A stretch of 64,000 nucleotides of DNA from Desulfovibrio mangrovi (GTDB taxonomy: Bacteria; Desulfobacterota; Desulfovibrionia; Desulfovibrionales; Desulfovibrionaceae). Under the pieces are notes generated by a model. It saw only the letters and a list, made by a program, of their open reading frames with translations, searched no databases and was not told the DNA's origin. The position numbers and the translations under genes were made by a program. This document shows positions 18,542 through 26,737 of this stretch, piece after piece. The stretch lies in assembly GCF_026230175.1 (NCBI RefSeq), contig NZ_CP104208.1, positions 2,418,001 through 2,482,000 of the forward strand, read 5' to 3'. Every line of letters starts with the position of its first letter. Position 1 is the stretch's first letter.

Positions 18542-19429
18542 TCATCCCTTAACCTTCACAAAACTCCCGTTCCGATACTCCTCAAAGGCAAGGCGGATCT
18601 CCTCGTCCGTATTCATGACAATGGGACCGCGCCACGCAACCGGTTCCTTGAGCGGCGCACCGGAGATGAGAAGAAAGCGGAGATCTTCGCTGCCGGCATC
18701 CAGACTGATGGAATCGCCATCGCCAAACAGCACCAGCATACGATCCTTCACCAGCAAGGAAGGTGCGCCAGTTTCCCCGCCCAACACCACTCCGCTGCCC
18801 CCGATGACATAGACAAATACGGTGTGCCCGCGCACAGTACGGTGTTCGTAGTTCACGCCCGCAGGCACGGTTACATCCAGATATTCCGGCGCAATGACAA
18901 CATCGCGCACAGGCCCCGTCACCGTTCCCACATGAGCACGCGCATCGTGCACGCTGCCTGCGATGACCTTGACGCGGACACCGTCCGGAAGTTCTGCTAC
19001 GGGAATCTCCGCCGCCTGCACGCCGCGGTAACGCGGGTCCATCATCTTGTCCCGCGCAGGCAGATTCGCCCACAACTGGAAACCGTGCATACAGCCCTGC
19101 GCATCGCCCTTGGGCATTTCCTGATGCACAATTCCGCTGCCCGCCGTCATCCACTGCACATCGCCGGAGGAGATGACGCCTGCATTACCAAGACTGTCAC
19201 CATGCTCCACATCCCCCTTCAGCACGTACGTAATGGTCTCGATGCCACGGTGAGGATGCCATGGAAACCCCTGCACGAAGTCTTCCGGCGAATCAGACCG
19301 GAAATCGTCCAACAACAGGAAGGGATCGAACATGGGCACCTCGTAATACCCGAAGACCCTGCGCAGGCGCACACCTGCTCCTTCCGTTACGGGCTCTCCC
19401 TGAAACACATGTTGTATGGATCGTCGCAT
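18542..19429 (-). CDS. pirin family protein
   Basis: A 295-residue bicupin. The metal-binding pair of motifs is intact: HPHRGIETITYV and, about 45 residues later, GSGIVHQEMP, corresponding to the His-His-His-Glu set of pirins. Bacterial pirins are reported as quercetin 2,3-dioxygenases or redox-linked regulators, and the actual substrate here is unknown. The ATG at 19429 is favoured over the one at 19459 because GGAGG lies just before it. It stands alone, divergent from the DksA-type gene. Confidence 0.9.
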   Translation of the reverse strand: MRRSIQHVFQGEPVTEGAGVRLRRVFGYYEVPMFDPFLLLDDFRSDSPEDFVQGFPWHPHRGIETITYVLKGDVEHGDSLGNAGVISSGDVQWMTAGSGIVHQEMPKGDAQGCMHGFQLWANLPARDKMMDPRYRGVQAAEIPVAELPDGVRVKVIAGSVHDARAHVGTVTGPVRDVVIAPEYLDVTVPAGVNYEHRTVRGHTVFVYVIGGSGVVLGGETGAPSLLVKDRMLVLFGDGDSISLDAGSEDLRFLLISGAPLKEPVAWRGPIVMNTDEEIRLAFEEYRNGSFVKVKG

Positions 19430-19701
19430 ATTGCCTCCGCAGACGGGGATAATCGTCATAACTTTACACCATCCGCCATACCGTGCCTATTCATTTTCCT
19501 TTCAGAGGCACTATGCGCCTCCCCAAGAACCATCTGGCATATGCCATGGAGCCAGAAAAGAAGGAGAATCTGCCCTGCAACGGTTGGCGGAAGCGGTTTT
19601 TTCCTGTAGTGAGCAGAACTTCGTTCCAGATTCCTCCCGCCACAACAGAACATTTACACACCGTTGAAACAGACGCTGTGCCTGACAGACAAGGTATCCC
19701 C

Positions 19702-20034
19702 ATGACGGAAGCTGAAAGAGACATCATCCGCCAGAAGATTCTCCATGAAATTGAAAGATTGAAGCCAGAGATAGAAAGGCTGAAAGAAATCACCAAGCCC
19801 GTTCCTCCGGACGACGCCATTGGCCGCATTTCGCGCATGGACAACATCGTGAACAACAGCGTGAACAAGGCGGCGCTCAGCAAGGCCGCATCTCGTCTTG
19901 CCGGACTTGAGTATGCACTGGGGCAGACAGGGCATCCCGACTTCGGCACCTGCGTGGAGTGCGGCACGACCATTCCCACAGCACGCCTGCTCGCCATGCC
20001 GGAATCCGCCATGTGCGTAGCCTGCGCGGAGTAG
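19702..20034 (+). CDS. TraR/DksA-type zinc finger protein
   Basis: A 110-residue protein: an N-terminal helical part (residues 1-75, with KILHEIERLKPEIERLKEI suggesting a coiled coil) and a C-terminal four-cysteine zinc finger, CVECG then 17 residues later CVAC. This is the DksA/TraR C4 layout, in which the coiled coil enters the RNA polymerase secondary channel. The two acidic residues at the DksA coiled-coil tip are not clearly present, so a polymerase role is family inference. ATG 19702 is chosen because AAGGT precedes it; the in-frame upstream extension has no similarity to the family. Confidence 0.82.
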   Translation: MTEAERDIIRQKILHEIERLKPEIERLKEITKPVPPDDAIGRISRMDNIVNNSVNKAALSKAASRLAGLEYALGQTGHPDFGTCVECGTTIPTARLLAMPESAMCVACAE

Positions 20035-20099
20035 AACCTGCTTGCCTCTCTTCTGGCCCATAGATAATATCTATGGATACCACCTCGGAGGATAGACAG

Positions 20100-20420
20100 A
20101 TGCAGGTGTTAATCACTATTTCCAGCCCCGATCCGGAAATCAAATGGAACGCTGTTCGCTTCGGCAACTTTCTGCTTGAGCAGGGCGATGACGTCACAAT
20201 TTTTCTAAACGGTCCCGGCGTGGATCTTCTGCAAGGGGATTGCGAGCAGTATCCCATCGCCGAACAAGCCAAGGTCTTTACGCTGAATGAGGGCGTGCTG
20301 CATGGCTGAGGCAAATGCATTACCACCCACGGTGTGGGTGAAAATCCCTTCGTCACTTTCTCCAACATGCCCTTCCTTTACAAGGCCATGGGAGAAGCCG
20401 ACAAGATAATGAACTTCTAG
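20100..20420 (+). CDS. DsrE-family protein with in-frame TGA, probable selenoprotein
   Basis: A small DsrE/DsrF-like protein of 106 residues if the TGA at 20307-20309 is read as selenocysteine (residue 70). The frame is open on both sides: before the TGA it gives MQVLITISSPDPEIKWNAV and FGNFLLEQGDDVTIFL, after it GKCITTHGVG and FSNMPFLYKAMGEADKIMNF, ending at TAG 20418-20420. Family members carry CxxC at this place, so the codon replaces the first Cys to give UGKC. Fourteen bases after the TGA a perfect 7-bp hairpin (20324-20340) with a GGT loop has the form of a bacterial SECIS element. GGAGG lies 8 bases before ATG 20100. Likely role: thiol/selenol sulfur transfer or redox. Ordinary gene callers will stop at 20309. 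A broken gene is the alternative. Confidence 0.85.
20324..20340 (+). promoter_or_regulatory. SECIS-like hairpin
   Basis: Stem CACCCAC (20324-20330) pairs with GTGGGTG (20334-20340), closing a GGT loop. The loop begins 22 bases after the in-frame TGA, matching the spacing and the GU at the loop start of bacterial SECIS elements bound by SelB. The hairpin also encodes T-H-G-V-G in frame, as bacterial SECIS elements must. Confidence 0.8.
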
Positions 20421-20444
20421 TCCATCGGGCTTACACAACAAGAA

Positions 20445-20507
20445 AGGGGCCGCACCGGTACGTATCCGGTTGCGGCCCCTCCATTGCCTACGGGGATTAG
20501 GCAATGG
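20445..20507. terminator. two consecutive hairpins between convergent genes
   Basis: A long hairpin (20445-20458 with 20466-20480, one bulged base) is followed by a perfect 10-bp hairpin (CCATTGCCTA at 20481-20490 with its complement at 20498-20507). Neither has a clear T-tract, but they separate the selenoprotein gene from the convergent acetate-carrier gene. Confidence 0.5.
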
Positions 20508-20513
20508 AAATAA

Positions 20514-21068
20514 CTAGCCGATAGGCAGCACGGTCTTGCCGTACACGTCGTTCAGCACATCCGCCATGGCGAGATAGAATGCGGAAGCGCCGCAAACAAT
20601 ACCTTCCCAGCCCGCCAGCGTACCGATGAGCTCACTGCCGGTAAAATCGCGTGCAGCCAGCAGGAAGAACAGCACCGTCAGAGACAGGAAGATGAATTTG
20701 AGCACGGTGTTGCTCTTGAGCGTGCCAAGGAACATGAAGAAGGTGAAAACGCCCCACATGGCCAGGTACCAGCCCATGTAGGCCACGGGCGTAGGATCGC
20801 TCAGCCCCATCTTGGGCATGACGATCAGGGCCACCAGCGTAAGCCAGAAAAGGCCGTACGAGGTGAAGGCAGTCAGGCCGAACGTGTTGCCCTTCTTAAA
20901 TTCCATGATACCCGCAATGATCTGCGCGATACCGCCGTAAAAGAATCCCATAGCCAGAATCATCGAGCTGATGGGGAAGAATCCGGCGTTGTGAATGTTC
21001 AGCAGAATCGTCGTCATACCGAACCCCATCAACCCCAGCGGTGCCGGATTGGCCAGCTTCTGTTCCAT
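20514..21068 (-). CDS. satP: acetate/succinate carrier, GPR1/FUN34/YaaH family
   Basis: A 184-residue inner-membrane protein with six hydrophobic segments and the family signature NPAPLGLMGFGMTT at the N-terminus. Family members (SatP/YaaH) carry acetate and succinate with protons. GGAGG is 9 bases before ATG 21068; the GTG two codons earlier is too close to that site. An intrinsic terminator lies on the same strand about 100 bases upstream (21163-21190), so expression may be attenuated. Acetate is an end product of incomplete oxidisers, which fits, but the direction of transport is not shown by the sequence. Confidence 0.9.
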   Translation of the reverse strand: MEQKLANPAPLGLMGFGMTTILLNIHNAGFFPISSMILAMGFFYGGIAQIIAGIMEFKKGNTFGLTAFTSYGLFWLTLVALIVMPKMGLSDPTPVAYMGWYLAMWGVFTFFMFLGTLKSNTVLKFIFLSLTVLFFLLAARDFTGSELIGTLAGWEGIVCGASAFYLAMADVLNDVYGKTVLPIG

Positions 21069-21162
21069 TGCCACACTCCTCCCGTTACTGTCCTGCCATC
21101 TGCCATCACAACGGGGTAGATTTCAGGAACTGTGCACCCTCCGCCTCCGGAGACTGCCGTTG

Positions 21163-21190
21163 AAAAAATGGGCGAGGCGTGCCCGTACGC
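21163..21190 (-). terminator. terminator-like hairpin upstream of satP
   Basis: On the minus strand a perfect 9-10 bp stem (arms 21171-21180 and 21187-21196 read on plus) is followed after two bases by six Ts (complement of 21163-21168). It points toward satP and precedes its start by about 100 bases, so it could be an attenuator or the end of a small RNA made from 21200-21600. Confidence 0.65.
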
Positions 21191-21196
21191 CTCGCC

Positions 21197-21865
21197 GCCC
21201 CACATATGGTTCGGCCATAAGCCGTATGCGCCGTAAGACGAATGCACGACCGTATCCCAGTAAACAGCCGCGCAGGAAGAAAGCCATCTGCCAGCGCATG
21301 GAAGGCACACTATCCACGTCTGCAGTATTGCGACAGCGCTTTTCGGTGAATGGACAGCTTCCATCGGCAAACGGTGAACGGTAGCAAAGGGTAAGGTGAA
21401 GGGAAAAATATGGAAGAACGGCGCAAGGCTGGAGCATGCGACATAGCCTGACGTGCATGCCAGACGCTCAGACATTCACCCCGAATGAAACCGGGGAAAC
21501 CTGAAACAGAACGCACGTACAGACGTCACATCACAATCTCAGGCCCATAAACGCAGAAAAGGCTCAGGTGCCACCCTGAGCCTTTCTGGAAATTTGGTTA
21601 AAGAAAGAAGGTAAAAAGGTTATAGCAACTGGCATGCCAAAGTTCGAAACGTCCACACAAAAGATAATACTCACATAAAATCAATAAGTTACAGAAACGG
21701 CGAAGAAAACCGTTCCACCGCGACAGGTACAATTATTTGCACATACTCCCGCCAAATACTCCGGCAGGCGCGGTGCGGTTCAAAATTCTGCACATCGACA
21801 ATCAATACATATATTACTAATTTTAATCACATTATTTGCTCTTTGTGCAATTCTTGTCTGCAAAT
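21197..21865. other. long intergenic region, mostly unexplained
   Basis: About 670 bases lie between the satP leader hairpin and the terminator of the second acyl-CoA ligase. The part from about 21590 to 21865 is AT-rich. A perfect 11-bp hairpin (21558-21568 with 21575-21585) flanked by As and Ts lies in the middle and could terminate transcription in either direction. No frame has both a good ribosome binding site and convincing composition. On the minus strand TTGCAC and a TAAAAT about 19 bases later (region 21800-21850) are a weak promoter candidate. Confidence 0.4.
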
Positions 21866-21903
21866 CAAAACGGGCCGGAAAGAGGTTTCCCCTTTCCGGC
21901 CCG
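21866..21903 (-). terminator. intrinsic terminator of the second acyl-CoA ligase
   Basis: A perfect 12-bp stem (21871-21882 with 21892-21903) is followed on the minus strand by TTTTGATTT. It lies 26 bases after the ligase stop codon. Confidence 0.85.
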
Positions 21904-21928
21904 TCTGGTCCAAGATTTTTAACCCGCG

Positions 21929-23692
21929 CTAATCCACGTAGAGATAGCGTTTGATCTTGTGGGTCGGCGTCTTTTCGAAAGGTTCGGTCTGCTCAATGAC
22001 CTTCTGCAGCTTGGAGAAGGCGGAAACCTTGCCGTTCACTTCCTGTCGCAACGCTTCCAGCACCTCACTCACCTTGGCCTGCATCTTGGCCGCAGGCAGG
22101 CTGCCGAACTCTTCGTCAGCCTTGGCGTAATCTATGTGCACGCGGGCCACCAGCTTGCCGTCCATCTGATAGACGATGCATTCCAGCACCCATGGCGACT
22201 GCATGATTACGCCTTCGATTTCTTCAGGATAGATATTCTCACCGCTGGGGCCGACAATCACGTTCTTGAGACGCCCCTTGATGGTAAGGTGCCCGTCGGC
22301 ATCCAGCTTGCCAAGGTCACCGGTGAGGAACCAGCCGTCTGCAGTGAAAGTGGCCTTGGTTATCTCCGGCGCCTTGTAGTATTCGCGCATCACGTTGGGG
22401 CCCTTTACGGCGATTTCACCCTCGCCGGTGGCAGGGTCCTTGTCCATGATGCGTATCTCAACGCCGTGCAACGGCTTGCCGATGGAATAGAGCTTGGCCT
22501 TGCCCGGAGCATCGCCCGCGCACAAGGGGCTGGTTTCGGTCAGTCCGTAGCCGAGCCCGTAGGGGAATCCTGCCTCGCGCAGGAACAATTCCACATCCGG
22601 AGCAAGGGCCGCACCGCCGATACAGAACATGCGCAGACAACCGCCGAAGGTGGTCAGCAGCTTCTTGCCTGCAATGGCGTTCAGCTTCTTGCGTACGGCG
22701 GGAATGCGATAGAGATTGCGCTTGAGCCACGTTCCCGTGAGCTTGGGCAGGATGGCGGTCTTGAAAATCTTTTCGATAACCAGCGGCACGGAGAGCATGA
22801 TTGTGGGTCGCACCTGTGACAGCGCGGGCAGCAGCGCACGGGCCGTGGGCGGCTTGTCCATGTAGTAGATATGTGCGCCGTGGGCCAGCGGCAACAACAT
22901 GCCCAGCGTGCACTCGTAGGTGTGGGAAAGCGGCAGAATGGAAAGCAGTCTGTCTCCGGGGCCGACCTTGATGATCGTTTCCACCACGCTCACGGCGTTG
23001 GAAACGATATTACTGTGCGTAAGCACTACCCCCTTGGAATGGCCGGTGGTGCCGGAGGTGTAGATGATGGCAGCCACATCGTCGGGTTTCGCCTCGTAGC
23101 GTCTTTCTTCCAAAGACTTCTCCGGAACGCCGGCGCCGGCCTCGTCCCCCAGCTTGCTGTTCACTCGCTCGGAGAAGCGCTCCGCCATGCGCAGGGCCTT
23201 GTCCTTCCACTTGCGGAATTCACGCAGGCCGGTCTTCTTGATTTCCTTGAGTTTGTCCTTGCCTGCGTCCAGCCCGACCAGAGAAAAGGTCTCCATGAGA
23301 ATGCACTGAGGCTGCTCATCGAACTGACCGTCCTCCAGCTTCGGATACAGCTTTTCCGAAACAAAAACGATGCGAGATTCCGAATGGCGCAGAATATGGT
23401 GGATGGCGTCGGGGTGGAAATCCGGCAGAATGGGTACCGCCACAGCCCCCATGCAGGTGATGGCGAAATAGGCCATGGACCAATGCGGGCAGCTCTCGCT
23501 AAGAATGGCAACCTTGTCGCCGTGCACAACACCATATTCTCCCAGCATCCGGCTCAGGCTGGCTACGGTTTCAGCGAATTCAACGTAAGTTATGACCTCT
23601 CCGCCCACATACGAAACTGCCGGTTCGTTCGCAAACTTCGCTGCGCTTCGATCCAGCACAGCCTGAAGCGTCTGCTTCTCCAGTGACTGCAT
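21929..23692 (-). CDS. long-chain acyl-CoA synthetase-like AMP-binding protein
   Basis: A 587-residue AMP-forming ligase: P-loop YTSGTTGHSKGVVLTHSN, then GYGLTETSPLCAG, GWFLTGDLGKLDADGHLTIKGR, VGPSGENIYPEEIE and a C-terminal TPTHKIKRYLY. The layout is that of long-chain fatty-acid CoA ligases (FadD15/FAA type) rather than of the shorter ligase at 11378. GGGAG lies 6 bases before ATG 23692. The frame continues open upstream to 24013 but that stretch has no similarity to the family and lacks a start signal. It ends with its own terminator and is divergent from the Dabb gene. Confidence 0.9.
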   Translation of the reverse strand: MQSLEKQTLQAVLDRSAAKFANEPAVSYVGGEVITYVEFAETVASLSRMLGEYGVVHGDKVAILSESCPHWSMAYFAITCMGAVAVPILPDFHPDAIHHILRHSESRIVFVSEKLYPKLEDGQFDEQPQCILMETFSLVGLDAGKDKLKEIKKTGLREFRKWKDKALRMAERFSERVNSKLGDEAGAGVPEKSLEERRYEAKPDDVAAIIYTSGTTGHSKGVVLTHSNIVSNAVSVVETIIKVGPGDRLLSILPLSHTYECTLGMLLPLAHGAHIYYMDKPPTARALLPALSQVRPTIMLSVPLVIEKIFKTAILPKLTGTWLKRNLYRIPAVRKKLNAIAGKKLLTTFGGCLRMFCIGGAALAPDVELFLREAGFPYGLGYGLTETSPLCAGDAPGKAKLYSIGKPLHGVEIRIMDKDPATGEGEIAVKGPNVMREYYKAPEITKATFTADGWFLTGDLGKLDADGHLTIKGRLKNVIVGPSGENIYPEEIEGVIMQSPWVLECIVYQMDGKLVARVHIDYAKADEEFGSLPAAKMQAKVSEVLEALRQEVNGKVSAFSKLQKVIEQTEPFEKTPTHKIKRYLYVD

Positions 23693-24074
23693 GCTTAACT
23701 CCCTGAAATTGATCAGCCGCGAGCCCCCGCCGCAGCCCCTTGGGTTTACGGCAATATGCGCAATCGCGCAATATCGCGGGAGCACCTTGCGCCAACCGGC
23801 GCAAGACTCTTTCCGGCAGTCCGAAAAGCCCCATGCGTTGCCGCCCAACCCGGTCAATTTACGAAATGTCCTCTTCATGCACGCCAGATCGGCATCGTAT
23901 TTCTCGCGCACAGACGACGGCGGAAAATGAGTGCGCGCCTCTGCCGTGCGGTATGCACGGCCATGGTTTGAGCCGCCAATCATCCCCTTGACCACATCCT
24001 GCAGATGCCGCATACCTTCTGTTCAGGCACAGACCCGTACCCGTCACACAGTATAACCTTACAAGGGAAAAGCC
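23693..24074. promoter_or_regulatory. divergent promoter region with a palindrome
   Basis: This 380-base region separates the ligase gene from the divergent Dabb gene. A perfect palindrome, TTGCGCC (23787-23793) and GGCGCAA (23798-23804) around AACC, lies about 100 bases upstream of the ligase start and may be a repressor site. No RNA gene or coding frame is convincing. Confidence 0.4.
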
Positions 24075-24383
24075 ATGATTAAGCATATTGTCTGGTGGTC
24101 GCTGAAGGAAGAAGCAGCAGGCGCAACCGCCGCCGAAAACTGCGAAAAGATGGTTGCCATGCTCCGCAATCTGGAAGGGAAGATTCCGACTCTGGACAGC
24201 ATTGAGGTTTCCACCCAGTTCCTCGGCTCCACCACGGAAGAACCCATTCAGGTGATTCTGCAGTCCACCCACAACGACGAAGACGGCCTGAAAGCCTATG
24301 CCGTGCACCCCGAGCACATGAAGTGCGTGGAGTTCATCAAGCAGATCGTCGCCACCCGCAAGGCTATCGACTACGTGATCTAA
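24075..24383 (+). CDS. Dabb (stress-responsive alpha/beta barrel) family protein
   Basis: A 102-residue ferredoxin-fold protein of the Dabb family. It has the typical start MIKHIVWWSLKEEA, an internal IEVSTQFLGSTTEE strand and the AVHPEHMKCVEFIKQIVATRKAIDY C-terminal pattern with the conserved YxxHPxH-type motif (here YAVHPEH). Dabb proteins form dimeric barrels; in plants they are stress proteins and some bacterial relatives are cyclases, but the function here is unknown. It has a GGGA site before the ATG and a strong terminator directly after it. Confidence 0.9.
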   Translation: MIKHIVWWSLKEEAAGATAAENCEKMVAMLRNLEGKIPTLDSIEVSTQFLGSTTEEPIQVILQSTHNDEDGLKAYAVHPEHMKCVEFIKQIVATRKAIDYVI

Positions 24384-24404
24384 GCGCACTGTTTTTTGAA
24401 AATG

Positions 24405-24440
24405 AAAAGCCCCCGCCGGAAATTCCGGCGGGGGCTTTTT
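24405..24440 (+). terminator. terminator of the Dabb gene (left copy of a duplicated hairpin)
   Basis: A 15-bp stem (24405-24419 with 24425-24439) with core GCCCCCGCCGG and a T-tract on plus. Nearly the same hairpin recurs at 25202-25235. Confidence 0.9.
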
Positions 24441-24511
24441 ATCTTTTCGGCCTAAGCAACCTCTACGTGTTACCCAACTGCTACAACCGCTCCAGTCCTC
24501 AGGCGGCCTTG

Positions 24512-24706
24512 ATGAGAGAAGTCAAGTGGGGAGAAGAAAGCGAGAGAGTTTCCAACGTTGGAGGGGACTATGGAGGAACAATCGGTACAGCGCCCCCCTC
24601 ACTTCCAAAGCGAGAAGAAATAAACCTTGAAAAACAGCAGATTATCGATAATAAAACAGCAGAAACGGATTATTCGCAACACATTAGAATTCCCACAGAT
24701 TATTAA
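24512..24706 (+). CDS. possible small ORF in the AT-rich island
   Basis: A 64-codon frame starting at ATG 24512 and ending at TAA 24706, only 15 bases before the next ORF. The product would be hydrophilic and has no recognisable motif. No clear ribosome binding site is seen. It may be real because it lies in the same strand and island as the membrane protein that follows, but it could be chance. Confidence 0.25.
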   Translation: MREVKWGEESERVSNVGGDYGGTIGTAPPSLPKREEINLEKQQIIDNKTAETDYSQHIRIPTDY

Positions 24707-24733
24707 ATTCAACACACTAAAATGGTAGACTAT

Positions 24734-25183
24734 ATGATAGAAGACTTTTTCCACATACATCAAGCTCATAATTCTGAAATATCTTCACCTCACATCTGGA
24801 TAAAACACCAGAATTACAATTCAAGCAATCTCTTAAAAATAACAAACTCAGAAAATAAGAAGGAGATATTTGTCTTTGCAAGAAAATACGATGACAATTA
24901 TTCAAAGCTGAGAGACAATCACCATTGTCAAGAAACAAAATGCATCTATCTTTCACAACATTATAGAGACAAGTTAGGAATAGACTGGCGTAAAGATATG
25001 TCAAAATCTCTAAAAATAGAGCTTCCAAGCCACATACTAGCAAAAACTATTATCTATCCTTTCATTGCTTCTACAGACCACCCAGAGGCTTACGCACGGC
25101 TCTCTGCACAAACAGCCTTCATATCACTATTTCTTGGCGTCATATCTTTTATTCTTGGAATAATATCACTACTGATCGCTTAA
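24734..25183 (+). CDS. hypothetical protein with C-terminal membrane anchor
   Basis: About 149 residues encoded in AT-rich DNA unlike the surrounding genes. Residues 1-120 are polar and charged, with many His, Asn, Lys and Ser; the last 22 residues (FISLFLGVISFILGIISLLIA) form one membrane segment, preceded by STDHPEAYARLSAQ. The layout is a cytosolic domain with a C-terminal tail anchor. An in-frame ATG at 24722 is possible; neither start has a strong site. I do not recognise a family. It is the only substantial gene between two copies of one terminator, so it looks like recently inserted cargo. Confidence 0.6.
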   Translation: MIEDFFHIHQAHNSEISSPHIWIKHQNYNSSNLLKITNSENKKEIFVFARKYDDNYSKLRDNHHCQETKCIYLSQHYRDKLGIDWRKDMSKSLKIELPSHILAKTIIYPFIASTDHPEAYARLSAQTAFISLFLGVISFILGIISLLIA

Positions 25184-25200
25184 GCTCAAATTACTTTACT

Positions 25201-25236
25201 AAAAAGCCCCCGCCGGAATTTCCGGCGGGGGCTTTC
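25201..25236 (-). terminator. terminator of ahcY (right copy of the duplicated hairpin)
   Basis: A 14-bp stem (about 25203-25216 with 25222-25235) with the same GCCCCCGCCGG core as the hairpin at 24405-24440; on the minus strand it ends in five Ts, 44 bases after the ahcY stop. Confidence 0.88.
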
Positions 25237-25279
25237 ATATTTCCCATCACCCAAACCGAGCCGTGCGGCTCAGCGGTGA

Positions 25280-26719
25280 TTAGTAGCGGTAGTGGTCGGG
25301 CTTGAAGGGGCCGTCCACGGCAACGTCGAGGTAATCGGCCTGTTCCTTGGTCAGCTTGGTCAGCTTCACGCCCAGACGGCCGAGGTGCAGACGGGCCACT
25401 TCTTCGTCCAGCTTCTTGGGCAGGGTGTACACCTTCTTCTCCAGAGACTTGTTGGTGGCCAGTTCGATCTGGGCCAGAGCCTGGTTGGTGAAGGAGTTGG
25501 ACATAACGAAGGAGGGGTGGCCGGTGGCGCAGCCAAGGTTCACAAGGCGGCCTTCTGCCAGCACGATGATGGAACGGCCGGATTCCAGCGTCCACTTGTC
25601 CACCTGCGGCTTGATGTTCAGGCAGCTGCACTTGGGGTTGCGCTCAAGGTAGGCCATGTCGATTTCGTTGTCGAAGTGGCCGATGTTGCAGACGATGGCT
25701 TCGTTCTTCATCAGCTCCATATGCGCACCGGTGATAACGTTGAAGTTACCGGTGGCGGTGACGAAGATATCGGCCTCTGCCACGCAGTCGTCCATGGTGG
25801 TTACTTCATAGCCTTCCATGGCGGCCTGCAGTGCGCAGATGGGGTCGATTTCGGTGATCAGCACGCGGGCACCCATGCCGCGCATGGACTGGGCGCAGCC
25901 CTTGCCCACGTCGCCGTAACCCAGAACAACAACCTTCTTGCCGGCAACCATCACGTCGGTGGCGCGCTTGATGCCGTCCACGAGGGATTCGCGGCAGCCG
26001 TACAGGTTGTCGAACTTGGACTTGGTCACGGAGTCGTTCACGTTGATAGCGGGGAAGAGCAGCTTGCCTTCCTTTTCCATGTGGTAGAGACGATGCACGC
26101 CGGTGGTGGTTTCTTCGGAAACGCCCTGCACCTTGGCGGCAATGCGGGTCCACTTGGTGGAATCGGTCTTGTAGGACAGCGCAAGGCGGTCCATGAAGAT
26201 GCTGAATTCCTTGTTGTCGTAAGACTTTTCCAGCAGGGAGGGATCCTTTTCCACTTCCAGACCCTTGTGGATCATCATGGTGGCGTCGCCGCCGTCGTCC
26301 ACGATGAGGTCGGGGCCGGAACCGTCAGGCCAGGTCAGGGCCATCTCGGTGCACCACCAGTATTCTTCGAGGGTCTCACCCTTCCATGCAAACACCTTGG
26401 CCATGCCGGAATCGGCGATGGCGGCGGCTGCGTGATCCTGCGTGGAGAAGATGTTGCAGGATGCCCAACGGATATCCGCGCCCAGTTCGTACAGGGTCTT
26501 GATGAGCATGGCGGTCTGAATGGTCATGTGCAGGGAGCCCATGACCTTGAGGCCCTTGAGGGGCTTCTGGGGACCGTACTTTTCAATGGTTGCCATCAGG
26601 CCGGGCATTTCCAGCTCGGAAAGCTGCATTTCCTTGTAGCCGAGTTCAGCGTCCTGAATATTGCGAACCTTGTTCTCAACGCTCAGGTCGAGCGGAATGG
26701 CGCGGGTTGCGTCAGTCAT
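25280..26719 (-). CDS. ahcY: S-adenosylhomocysteine hydrolase
   Basis: NAD-dependent reversible cleavage of SAH to homocysteine and adenosine, removing the inhibitor of methyltransferases. The 479-residue protein is the long form of the family: [44 protein letters not shown] with the catalytic Lys and Asp, the NAD site [15 protein letters not shown] near residue 266, [10 protein letters not shown] and the C-terminal FKPDHYRY that caps the NAD of the neighbouring subunit. GGAGG precedes the ATG by 9 bases. It lies 18 bases after the SahR-type regulator gene, so the two form one operon controlled by the operator at 27692-27723. Confidence 0.97.
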   Translation of the reverse strand: MTDATRAIPLDLSVENKVRNIQDAELGYKEMQLSELEMPGLMATIEKYGPQKPLKGLKVMGSLHMTIQTAMLIKTLYELGADIRWASCNIFSTQDHAAAAIADSGMAKVFAWKGETLEEYWWCTEMALTWPDGSGPDLIVDDGGDATMMIHKGLEVEKDPSLLEKSYDNKEFSIFMDRLALSYKTDSTKWTRIAAKVQGVSEETTTGVHRLYHMEKEGKLLFPAINVNDSVTKSKFDNLYGCRESLVDGIKRATDVMVAGKKVVVLGYGDVGKGCAQSMRGMGARVLITEIDPICALQAAMEGYEVTTMDDCVAEADIFVTATGNFNVITGAHMELMKNEAIVCNIGHFDNEIDMAYLERNPKCSCLNIKPQVDKWTLESGRSIIVLAEGRLVNLGCATGHPSFVMSNSFTNQALAQIELATNKSLEKKVYTLPKKLDEEVARLHLGRLGVKLTKLTKEQADYLDVAVDGPFKPDHYRY

Positions 26720-26737
26720 GGTGGTTTGCCTCCAAAT

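Noticed and set aside
20073-20309. Short DsrE-like gene ending at the TGA
   Set aside because: Stopping at 20309 removes the CxxC region and the conserved C-terminus that continues in frame to 20420.
23693-24013. Upstream extension of the second acyl-CoA ligase
   Set aside because: The extension has no family similarity, and GGGAG fits the ATG at 23692.
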